NCBI RefSeq assembly: GCF_018219455.1
Contig: NZ_CP056122.1
Location: forward strand, 3,224,001-3,288,000
Source of the DNA: Moritella sp. 5
Lineage (GTDB): Bacteria; Pseudomonadota; Gammaproteobacteria; Enterobacterales; Moritellaceae
DNA length: 64,000 nt
Direction of reading: 5' to 3'
Part shown: positions 19,138-26,876 of the stretch, one piece after another
Position numbering within the stretch: position 1 is the first letter of the stretch
How the letters are laid out: the number at the start of each line of letters is the position of its first letter
Made by a program: the position numbers and the translations under genes
The notes under the pieces: model-generated
What the model was told of the DNA's origin: nothing
What the model saw: only the letters and a program-made list of their open reading frames with translations
Database searches by the model: none

Positions 19138-19266
19138 TTATTTATTCGCTGAAGATTCAATAAACAATTCTTGAGCGTAATTGCCAGTGCTAATAGAACA
19201 CAGCTTTGCATAACCATAATAGTCGCCAACACTACAGCTTTTATAGTCGTAACCATATAATTCCAT
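19138..19266 (-). CDS. Tyr/Gly-rich 42-residue small protein
   Basis: ATG 19266 to TAA 19138-19140, preceded by AAGGA with a 10-base spacing. It begins MELYGYDYKSCSVGDYYGYA; seven tyrosines in 42 residues and two cysteines make an unusual composition for a chance frame. The tail is SSANK. No family recognised. It leads a likely two-gene unit with the 120-residue protein. It may be a small regulator or peptide signal, but nothing in the sequence proves this. Confidence 0.5.
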   Translation of the reverse strand: MELYGYDYKSCSVGDYYGYAKLCSISTGNYAQELFIESSANK

Positions 19267-19589
19267 GTTAAATATATCCTTCCATTAATCTATCTACTAA
19301 ATAAAAGCCTCAGGTTAAATCTATATCAGAGGTTCTTATCAGTCTTCTATGTTTTCACAACTAAACGACTTTCCATTACATGAAAGCATATTGATTCAGT
19401 ATGCTTTTGAAGTCATAAAATACAGCCGCAACTATATTAATCATTTTTTACATTAACAAAATGGCATATTAAAAGATTGTTAACCAAGATCGTTAGGTGT
19501 ATAGTAAAAGTCTGAAATAACCCATAAAGTACATGCACTTAGATACAGCCAAGATGGTTAATCCCATTAACAGAAGTTGAAAATTTAAA
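19267..19589. other. Intergenic region with a hairpin, between divergent units
   Basis: No gene seen. It should hold the promoters of the small minus-strand genes and of the plus-strand binding-protein operon. Arms aaagcata (19383-19390) and tatgcttt (19400-19407) form an inverted repeat with a 9-base loop that can extend by wobble pairing. This could be an operator, possibly for the LytTR protein of the adjacent operon. Confidence 0.4.
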
Positions 19590-20756
19590 ATGAATTTAGT
19601 TAACAAAAAAGCTCTACTGTTACATTACTTCCGAAATATGTATCGACTTGCAGTATTATTTTTACTGGGACTATCGCTGCCCTGCTCTGCCCTAACAAGA
19701 GAATCAACAGAAAGTTTTACCGTTGGTATAATTCTAGGTCAAAAAAACAATCTAACTAGCACATCAAATAATGAAAAAATGTGTATTCTAAAATATGTCA
19801 CTGACAATTACAGTCAAATGGGTAAGAAGGTAAACTTTATATTTGTAGAAAATTTTCGAACTGTGGTCGGGACTGCTAAGGCCGCTTTATCACTGATAGA
19901 ATCAAATGTTGATTTAGTTTTAATTCCACTTATTTCACGTGAGGCAATGATTGCGAGTAGAATATTTACGGAAGCTAAAATTCCTTTTGTTACTACCGCA
20001 ACCTCTGTATCAATCATTGCGAAGAACAGCTATGGTCTATCTACAATGCCTTCAAATCAGTATCAAGCCAATCTACTTGCCGATTTGTATCAAAAGGAAT
20101 ATCCCGATAGTAAGATCCACGTGGTTACCAACAGCTCAAACAAATCCTCGAAATCAATTTCGAAGATTTTTAGCGCGAGGATACTTACCGACAACCCAAA
20201 TGCAGAGATTATTCAACACTCCTTTACTCGCCAAAATATCAAAGGAATAGCTTCACAGATTGAAGATGGTGAGGTTGTTTCCGCTTTCCTATATAATCCA
20301 GATATTGCTATTTTATATACAGCCCTTACCCAAAGAGATAAAAAAATTCACATATTGGGTCCAGACTCAATTGGTGCTAGAAAAGAGTTTTTTAGCATTA
20401 TCGGAACGACTTCAGATAAAGTCACACTTCAATACTTAAAAAATTGGGATCACAAAGTAAAAGGACCAAACAAGAAAAGATTTATCCCTATAGTTAAAAC
20501 TTACTGCGGTGAAAAACAAAGCTCATTTCTTAGTGCGTATTCATTTGATTTAATAAATTTTGTTTTGTCTGAGATGGATAACCTAAAGAAAGCAGATAGC
20601 CCTATGTCCATAATAAAAATTCTTAAAAACAGTGATTATGTAACCGTTATGGATGGACAAAAATTTAATTTTGATAAGAACGGATATAATAAAAAAAATA
20701 TGTACATTTATCATATTAAGGATAGTCAGGCTAAATTAGATGATTCGTTAAAATGA
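19590..20756 (+). CDS. Periplasmic type-1 substrate-binding protein (receptor family ligand-binding)
   Basis: 388 residues from the first ATG. A second in-frame ATG at 19638 (MYRLAVLFLLGLSLPCSA) would give a better-shaped signal peptide. The mature protein has the type-1 periplasmic binding fold of the Leu/Ile/Val and amide receptors: SFTVGIILGQ, a segment LVLIPLISREAMIA, a hinge near IPFVTTATS, and a second lobe with KIHILGPDSIGARKEFF. No ABC permease or ATPase genes are nearby. It is followed, with a 4-base overlap, by a membrane-bound LytTR regulator, so it probably acts as the sensing subunit of a signalling pathway and not as a transporter part. Confidence 0.75.
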   Translation: MNLVNKKALLLHYFRNMYRLAVLFLLGLSLPCSALTRESTESFTVGIILGQKNNLTSTSNNEKMCILKYVTDNYSQMGKKVNFIFVENFRTVVGTAKAALSLIESNVDLVLIPLISREAMIASRIFTEAKIPFVTTATSVSIIAKNSYGLSTMPSNQYQANLLADLYQKEYPDSKIHVVTNSSNKSSKSISKIFSARILTDNPNAEIIQHSFTRQNIKGIASQIEDGEVVSAFLYNPDIAILYTALTQRDKKIHILGPDSIGARKEFFSIIGTTSDKVTLQYLKNWDHKVKGPNKKRFIPIVKTYCGEKQSSFLSAYSFDLINFVLSEMDNLKKADSPMSIIKILKNSDYVTVMDGQKFNFDKNGYNKKNMYIYHIKDSQAKLDDSLK

Positions 20757-21751
20757 TTAAAATCACATATAAAAAAAATATTCTTTTTGTTTCCCTCTTA
20801 ATTTTTTGTTCGAATTTAATTTTATATTCGTTAAATAACAAAGCTGGAGAGCAAGAAGTAAGCCAACGTGTTTTTTTGGGAACAATGAAGTCTTGGGTTA
20901 GATCTGAAGCATTTCTGGATGGAGTATATACATTCAACATTGAAAGTATAACAACAAATATCAAGAGATTAATTGAATTTAATGATGAAAATAATTCGAT
21001 GTCAGCAATATGCATAGCTATCAATTTAAAAAGCTTTTCAAACGAGGACGCAGTATCTCATACCTATTGCTCTAAAGGATATACATTGTATTTATTAACA
21101 ACTAAACACCGAGGGTCTATAACTTCAGAAAAAGAAAACTTGACAATCGGCATGCTCAACCTAGGGAGCGCGAGTTGGTATATAGCTGAATCTGATAATA
21201 TACCATTTTACTCGCGTTCAGAGTTATATTGGTATTATGTGTTTATAATTACCTTTATTGAAACGCTTTTATTTTTTGTTATAATGAAAAACAAACACCA
21301 AGATAGTACTAACTCAAAAACTGAGATAGCTGAAAGTCAAGAAAGCGATATTTTAAAAAAACTTGAAGAAGAAGTCTGCTGTTATCAATTAAAAATGATC
21401 AACATTAACAAAATTGTTGAAAGAAATAAGCGTGTCTTCGCTATCAACAAAAATGTTTTGTATGCTTCATATGAGCACCCATACACCAATATATTATATA
21501 CAAATGGTACATTTGAGCGTTTGAGGTGTACTCTTGCTGAACTAGAAAAATCTTTCCCATTAGATTTTATTCGTCTTAATCGGTCAACAATAGTTAATAC
21601 TGAGATAATTAAAGACTATAGCACTTTGACAACAGATACTAAGACAGATAGATATTACCTTTCTTTAAACTTAAAAAATAACAATTCTTTACTCGAAATA
21701 GGGAAAAAATTTGAACAATCTCTATTAGAAAGACTTTACTCTGGAAAATAA
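20753..21751 (+). CDS. Membrane-bound LytTR transcriptional regulator
   Basis: 332 residues. Helix 1 at about 5-25, a periplasmic domain of about 130 residues with two or more cysteines, helix 2 at about 158-180 (YWYYVFIITFIETLLFFVI), a charged linker, and a C-terminal LytTR DNA-binding domain from about 225. The LytTR domain shows the family pattern: NKNVLYASYEHPYTNILYTNG, then FPLDFIRLNRSTIVNTEII. There is no receiver domain, so this is a one-component regulator that carries a signal from the periplasm directly to DNA. It overlaps the binding-protein gene (ATGA) and lies 6 bases before the SDR gene. Its ligand is probably presented by the binding protein. Confidence 0.83.
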   Translation: MIKITYKKNILFVSLLIFCSNLILYSLNNKAGEQEVSQRVFLGTMKSWVRSEAFLDGVYTFNIESITTNIKRLIEFNDENNSMSAICIAINLKSFSNEDAVSHTYCSKGYTLYLLTTKHRGSITSEKENLTIGMLNLGSASWYIAESDNIPFYSRSELYWYYVFIITFIETLLFFVIMKNKHQDSTNSKTEIAESQESDILKKLEEEVCCYQLKMININKIVERNKRVFAINKNVLYASYEHPYTNILYTNGTFERLRCTLAELEKSFPLDFIRLNRSTIVNTEIIKDYSTLTTDTKTDRYYLSLNLKNNNSLLEIGKKFEQSLLERLYSGK

Positions 21752-21757
21752 TAAATC

Positions 21758-22522
21758 ATGAAAAATGTCTTAATTACATGTGCAACCAGTAATATGGGTT
21801 CAGAAGTTTCTAAAGCAATAAGTCCAAAAACCAATTTATTCATAACCGGTCGTGATGAAAAAAAATTATCGGAACTACACAAATCCTTGGTCGTAAATAG
21901 ACAAGGCTGTGTTACATCTGCAAAGCTAGACTTTTTCAGTTCTGATTCGATAGACAAATGTGCTGAACTTGCAACAAGCGGAGATGGTTTTGATGGTGTC
22001 GTCTTTATAATTCCACGAATTCCAGCATCTTCTGAGGTATTTCCTGATGATGAAGTCTGGCGGGAGTTATATGAAAAATACTTTATTTTACCGTTAAGAT
22101 TAATAAGAAAATTAGTCGAAAAATCGGCTATAAACTCAGGTTGTAAAATCGTATTTATTTCCGGTCTTAGCTCCAAAACAGCACTTACAAATTACTCACT
22201 CAATAATTGCCTAAGAAGTGCTTGGCTGGGACAAGCGAAAACGATGGCACTTTCGTTAGCCTCTAACAGAATATCTGTAAATACTATTTCATTGGGGGGT
22301 GTAATGACTGAAAGTTACACAAATAAAATGCATGCAAAGGCAAAAGCCAATAATCTCAGTTTTGAAAAATTGATGGAAGACGAAGTATCGAATATTCCGC
22401 TACAAAAGTATGCATCTGTTGACGATGTGACTAGCGCAATCCTAGCTTTGATGGGTCCCTTATCTAATCACATGACTGGTCAGAATATACTATTGGATGG
22501 CGGTTTCAATAGGTCTTACTAA
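21758..22522 (+). CDS. Short-chain dehydrogenase/reductase-like protein with altered active site
   Basis: 254 residues, SDR length and fold: a first strand and nucleotide loop TCATSNMGSEV in place of TGxxxGxG, and a C-terminal segment GQNILLDGGFNRSY. The active-site motif YxxxK is Tyr146-Ser-Leu-Asn-Asn150, so the catalytic Lys is Asn, and the segment before it is shorter than in typical SDRs. It may therefore bind NAD(P) or a ligand without classical reductase activity, or be a divergent enzyme. It is third in the operon with the binding protein and the LytTR regulator and could make or modify their signal molecule. This link is inference from the operon. Confidence 0.75.
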   Translation: MKNVLITCATSNMGSEVSKAISPKTNLFITGRDEKKLSELHKSLVVNRQGCVTSAKLDFFSSDSIDKCAELATSGDGFDGVVFIIPRIPASSEVFPDDEVWRELYEKYFILPLRLIRKLVEKSAINSGCKIVFISGLSSKTALTNYSLNNCLRSAWLGQAKTMALSLASNRISVNTISLGGVMTESYTNKMHAKAKANNLSFEKLMEDEVSNIPLQKYASVDDVTSAILALMGPLSNHMTGQNILLDGGFNRSY

Positions 22523-22575
22523 CCCCACTCGACGTTGTTGATCAAATAAGCTAATCTCAAACCAATTTTCAGCTC

Positions 22576-22600
22576 ACGCTCTATATAAGCTATAGAGCGT
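22576..22600. terminator. Convergent hairpin
   Basis: Perfect 10-base arms acgctctata / tatagagcgt with a 5-base loop lie between the SDR stop and the stop of the convergent hydrolase gene. It can serve both strands. Confidence 0.65.
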
Positions 22601-22615
22601 AAAATCATTCACATA

Positions 22616-23530
22616 TTAAGGCTTAAGAATTCCTGCCAATGCTTTACCGACTTTTTCATTTTTAATGTTCATATGCCCAGATGAAAATTCAGTTACATTT
22701 AAATTCACGACTTGCTCCATATTACTGTTTTCTATTTCAGTTAGCCCTGCAGGCTTATTATCAAGTATCGTCCCTGCACCGTATGCACTCTTTAATACAT
22801 CATCATTATCGCTGTAGCAATTGATCAGACGCAGATCCGGGTGTTTTTCTAAGATAGGTGTCCATTGCTCTGCTTCAGCAGACACAGCCCCCGCCAAAAG
22901 ATAGCAAGCGGTGACTTTATTTGCATCAAGGTTATTCAATGCCTGACAAGCAACGACCGCACCTAATGAATAACCCATTAAGATTGCACCCTGTAATTGC
23001 TCGTCATCTTGTATTGCTTTCGCTAAATCATGCCCTGCATGCAATGTTTCGTTAAACGATTTTTTCCAGTGTCCGACGAATTTATCCGTGACAATCTCAC
23101 CAACCAGAGCTGCAAAATCGACAGGATTCATATCTCTTGCCAGCCTTGCAGCCGCCAACCATTTATCTGCATCTGTATCTTTCACATCACCAGTCATTTT
23201 ACTGTCATCACGCGCGATGTCGGTAAAATTACCCGCATTCCAGCGCACATGAATGATTTTGCTTTTAGGATACAGTTCATCAACAACACTTAGCCAGTCT
23301 GAAATGTCTCTCCCCTCTTTCGAGAGGTAACCATTAATAACAAGAATACAAGGGGACTCGCCTTCTCGCACTGTTGCTAATGTTATTGAAGATGACTCTC
23401 TGACCATAAACTCGTCATGACTATGTGAAGGTAAGAGTCCTTTTATCTGATCCAGAACTTGGTTTACTAATACGTCATTTGGTTCGATGTCTTTCGCTAT
23501 ATTAAGTTTGCTTTCAAATAAACTTTTCAC
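22616..23530 (-). CDS. DUF726-like alpha/beta serine hydrolase
   Basis: About 304 residues if started at GTG 23530, which has AGGAT at a proper distance; a longer frame from 23563 lacks a ribosome site. The nucleophile elbow is GYSLGAV and the protein then shows LDANKVTACYLLAGAV, LRLINCYSDNDDVLK and a C-terminal histidine in FSSGHMN, the pattern of DUF726/TMCO4-type hydrolases, which act on esters or lipids or have regulatory roles. It is the last minus-strand gene before the Zorya operon, 360 bases away, and appears separately transcribed. A defence role is possible because of its place next to the island, but the sequence does not show it. Confidence 0.7.
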   Translation of the reverse strand: MKSLFESKLNIAKDIEPNDVLVNQVLDQIKGLLPSHSHDEFMVRESSSITLATVREGESPCILVINGYLSKEGRDISDWLSVVDELYPKSKIIHVRWNAGNFTDIARDDSKMTGDVKDTDADKWLAAARLARDMNPVDFAALVGEIVTDKFVGHWKKSFNETLHAGHDLAKAIQDDEQLQGAILMGYSLGAVVACQALNNLDANKVTACYLLAGAVSAEAEQWTPILEKHPDLRLINCYSDNDDVLKSAYGAGTILDNKPAGLTEIENSNMEQVVNLNVTEFSSGHMNIKNEKVGKALAGILKP

Positions 23531-23716
23531 TAAAAAATATCCTAATAAGAATCTTACACGCATTAATGAATGGTTAAACTAATCGATTTGTCTGCATGTA
23601 CTACGACAATATCCATATCAGCCGCTAAATTAACAATATTATGGCGTAATTTAAATCTTTATTAGCATATCTTCGATGTATGCGGCATTCCTGATTTCAA
23701 CAAAACGACCTAAAGC

Positions 23717-23809
23717 GCTATGCTTAAAGCAACAGCTCGCTACTGCACCAAGATCCCTCAATGTCAGCATTGCCCGCTTAAAGAGTGTTGCCACAAAAAA
23801 ATTGAATGA
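23717..23809 (+). pseudogene. Possible transposase remnant in a 357-base gene-free gap
   Basis: One frame of this stretch reads RYCTKIPQCQHCPLKECCHK, a cysteine pattern like the zinc-knuckle of IS1182/IS5-type transposases, then stops. There is no upstream continuation in frame. The gap 23531-23887 holds nothing else that I can name. A short chance match is possible. Confidence 0.25.
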
Positions 23810-23887
23810 CGCTGAATACAGACATAATACTTGGGGGTGAGTCAGGTATTTAACTTATTCATTGTATGTTCAACCTAAAGATTAATA

Positions 23888-26227
23888 TTACCCGACATCC
23901 ACATCATCTAATATATTTATAATACTGGCTTCAATTGTTCGTATTGCTTTTGATGGTTTTCTAACACGAAGCTCACTTAGAATGGACTTCAACCCTTCAT
24001 AATTATCACCGACTTCAAACGCTTTCATTTTTTTCATCAGTTCACCTGCTGAAAGTAGTAAAAACTCCCTATCTTCTGTACATGTGGCAACAGAACTTTC
24101 ATTCTTTGAGGATTCTAGGAACTTATTTATTTCATCAATTTTATTAATATAGACAAACTCACGACTGTTACTTAAAAATGCGGCTACTTTTTTCAAATTG
24201 ATGATGTCATTTTTAACCATGGATATGCTAATAAGACTGCAAAGATCATCATTATTTAGCTTACTCAATATCTTTAATGGATTATTAAACGTTTCGCCTG
24301 CAGTTTTTACAGTCATCACTGATAACAAATCCGATATAGAGTTAAATAGTAAGCTACCAGCTATAACAGGTTTATTTTGTTCCAATAACTCATCAATTAC
24401 TTTTACTATTAGCTTAGGGTCATAATCACGTGTTTTGAATTTATTTTTAGTTTTTATTTCTACCGTAGGTTTAACCTGTACATCTACCTTGATGTTATAT
24501 TTTTTAGCTAATCCGATTGCTTCAGCATGCCCCATGTTGGCCGATTGAATTAAGTAATCTTGCCCTTTTTTCGCAGTCATCGGCTTAGATAAGTACTTTT
24601 TAGCTAATTCGAATTTAGCATCTTTGTTACCTTCATTAGCTAAAGTAAGGAATTCACTTTCATAATCTATTTTTTGACCTAGTGATTTCAACATTAATAT
24701 CTTATTCACTTGGCGTTTAGAACTTAAGTCTTCTTTAGTCGCATTTTGATACTTCTCTGTTTTGAACTCGCGATTCCAAAAAGCATCATGCCAAATTTCA
24801 AGTTGCTCTTTCCTTTGGAGTAAGAGTGAATTAGATGGCGTAGCTAAAGGTACCGTCATACCATGAGAGTAACGACCTATAACCCTTGATAATCCAGACA
24901 AATATTCAATACCATCATTTGGTATTATATTAAACTCTTTACGTAGTAATCTCTCACAGAAGTATTGCCACAATACAGTGTGATCATGATATCCATCTTG
25001 AACCATATTTCTAATATCAGAGATTGATAAGTCTTTATCAATCAATAAACGCTTAATATTCCGCTCACTTTTATCAAAGAAACGGACCTCACTTAATGCG
25101 CCTCTAAATATCTCAACAATAATTTGATTACTTAATTCGAAAATACAGACTTCGCTTTCATCATGAACTGCATCATTTAATACTTCATAATGTGTCGACG
25201 ACGGTGTACTAAATTTTAATAAACTATCAGTACCATGAGATACAAAACATCTAACTTGAATGAAGCGCTCACTATAGTTAGACCAAAATTCAGACCTCCC
25301 CCTTAGCTGCTTAATTTCTTCATCTGTTATTTTTAATGATCTAGCATTAGCAGGTCGAGTAATTAACTCAATAAGGTCTTTAAATTTGTAAAACTCACTA
25401 AGCTTATAGAACTCTTTTAATTTAATTTTTGATTTATCATTTAGTTTGAAAAAATAACTCGGGTTACTATGTGGTAAGCAATGATCTCTAAACCACTTAT
25501 TTAATGAATCACTTTTAAAAGTATGCAAACCACTTGATAGTATCTGCTCACAGACTTGAATCACTAATTCAGTAGAGGGTAATTCAACAATACACTCAAG
25601 TAACCATTCCTCATCAGCTACAGACATTTCAGAGTCCAAACTGCTAACTAATAAAGAAAATATCTGATTTATGTAACTCGTTGCATCAGGTAATCCAAGC
25701 CAATGAATGCACTGCTTAACAGTAAATCGAGAACTATATACGAAACCTGCGCATTGTTGATAATTACTACTGCGTAAAGCTTGGATCCAATCGACTTTTT
25801 GCTTATCTAAATCATTAAGGTAAGGCTTGGCAATATTTGCGGTATCAATTAACGGTAAAGGGAAACTATTGTCATTTAAATCTATGGCTAATGCGGATTT
25901 GAAAAAGGCAATCTGACTAACACTACTATTTTTAGATATCTCTTCCCAGATCAATAAGCATGCCCTAACTTCATCGTTTTTATCATTAAAACGCCAATCA
26001 TCCGACGTTTTAAAAACATGTAACCACTCCATTATCGTTATTGCTTCAGCCGCTCCATTCTCTATAATCTTTAATATCTGCCCCAAAGAACGAGGAGGAA
26101 AAGAAGCGATAACACGCCCTTCTAAACAAGCATTAACAGCTGAATTTGAGCTATGTTCAACCCTTCTTAACTTTGTCTTTTTAGGTAGCTTTGGTAACGA
26201 GAATGAGATACCACTTCTATTCAACAC
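23888..26227 (-). CDS. ZorC-like EH-signature protein with Sel1 repeats (second Zorya module)
   Basis: 779 residues, soluble. Around residues 310-440 it carries what reads as the EH-signature region found in ZorC of type I Zorya: a block from EFWSNYSERF, then a strand with the conserved Glu (FELSNQIIVEIF), and the His block (HDHTVLWQYFCERL). A Sel1-like stretch follows at about 520-575 (NEGNKDAKFELAKKY and QSANMGHAEA). Type I ZorC proteins are shorter (about 560), so the C-terminal third is extra. The gene overlaps the second zorB-like gene by 11 bases and closes the operon. No ZorD helicase-nuclease follows. In type I Zorya, ZorC binds DNA and works with ZorD; what this protein does without ZorD is unknown. 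Confidence 0.65.
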   Translation of the reverse strand: MLNRSGISFSLPKLPKKTKLRRVEHSSNSAVNACLEGRVIASFPPRSLGQILKIIENGAAEAITIMEWLHVFKTSDDWRFNDKNDEVRACLLIWEEISKNSSVSQIAFFKSALAIDLNDNSFPLPLIDTANIAKPYLNDLDKQKVDWIQALRSSNYQQCAGFVYSSRFTVKQCIHWLGLPDATSYINQIFSLLVSSLDSEMSVADEEWLLECIVELPSTELVIQVCEQILSSGLHTFKSDSLNKWFRDHCLPHSNPSYFFKLNDKSKIKLKEFYKLSEFYKFKDLIELITRPANARSLKITDEEIKQLRGRSEFWSNYSERFIQVRCFVSHGTDSLLKFSTPSSTHYEVLNDAVHDESEVCIFELSNQIIVEIFRGALSEVRFFDKSERNIKRLLIDKDLSISDIRNMVQDGYHDHTVLWQYFCERLLRKEFNIIPNDGIEYLSGLSRVIGRYSHGMTVPLATPSNSLLLQRKEQLEIWHDAFWNREFKTEKYQNATKEDLSSKRQVNKILMLKSLGQKIDYESEFLTLANEGNKDAKFELAKKYLSKPMTAKKGQDYLIQSANMGHAEAIGLAKKYNIKVDVQVKPTVEIKTKNKFKTRDYDPKLIVKVIDELLEQNKPVIAGSLLFNSISDLLSVMTVKTAGETFNNPLKILSKLNNDDLCSLISISMVKNDIINLKKVAAFLSNSREFVYINKIDEINKFLESSKNESSVATCTEDREFLLLSAGELMKKMKAFEVGDNYEGLKSILSELRVRKPSKAIRTIEASIINILDDVDVG

Positions 26228-26876
26228 TCGTGACCTCAGTACCTAATGACGTTAGGAATTGCTGGCCTTTAAATTGTAATCTAAATTTAACCTTTCGATC
26301 TTCAGCACTCACTTTATTAATATTTGCATCTAAAGGACCGCGACCCGAAATCAACACCTTATCAAAAAATGCCGGTTTATCTTGAAATCGCATTGAACGT
26401 ATATACTCAGATACACTATTTGCACGTAATAAGCTCAGCTTCATATTATAATTAAAGCTCCCCTCTTTACTTGTATGGCCCTCAATAACAATACGAACGA
26501 CTTCTTCTGATACTTCAACGGACTGAAAAATAACATCACCATACAGTGGCACAAATGAGTTTAAAAAGTCTTTACCAGATTGCTTAAGTTTATAATCATC
26601 ATGACCGAACAAAACAGAATCTAGAATGGAAATATCCCCCGTTTCAGGATCCGCTTGAACATCGATACCAGCTGACGCTAAGCTATTATTAATTCCTTTA
26701 ATAATGATTACGCGATTGTTTTGGCTTTTCTCATTAACATCAGAAATTTGCACTAACGCACTAATTAATAGCAATGCAAAAATCATTAACAATCCAGACA
26801 TCAAGTCACCAATTGATAACCAGGCACCTGAATCGTCAACTTCGCTCGTTTTTCTTATTGGCATACCTCGATTCAT
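26217..26876 (-). CDS. zorB: ZorB-like MotB/OmpA stator subunit (second Zorya module)
   Basis: 219 residues. A short cytoplasmic N-terminus is followed by one membrane helix whose start carries the proton-channel Asp24 (WLSIGDLMSGLLMIF), the counterpart of MotB Asp32. The periplasmic part is an OmpA-type peptidoglycan-binding domain (VVRIVIEGHTSKEGSF, with NYNMKLSLLRANSVSEYI). It should form the two-copy core of a proton-driven stator together with the ZorA-like protein encoded just upstream (4-base overlap). It is clearly related to, but distinct from, the other ZorB at 30511-31224. Confidence 0.85.
   Translation of the reverse strand: MNRGMPIRKTSEVDDSGAWLSIGDLMSGLLMIFALLLISALVQISDVNEKSQNNRVIIIKGINNSLASAGIDVQADPETGDISILDSVLFGHDDYKLKQSGKDFLNSFVPLYGDVIFQSVEVSEEVVRIVIEGHTSKEGSFNYNMKLSLLRANSVSEYIRSMRFQDKPAFFDKVLISGRGPLDANINKVSAEDRKVKFRLQFKGQQFLTSLGTEVTSVE

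Noticed and set aside
22616-23530. The DUF726-like hydrolase as a phospholipase effector of the Zorya operon
   Set aside because: It is 360 bases away with its own start signals and lacks a defence-specific domain; position alone is not enough.
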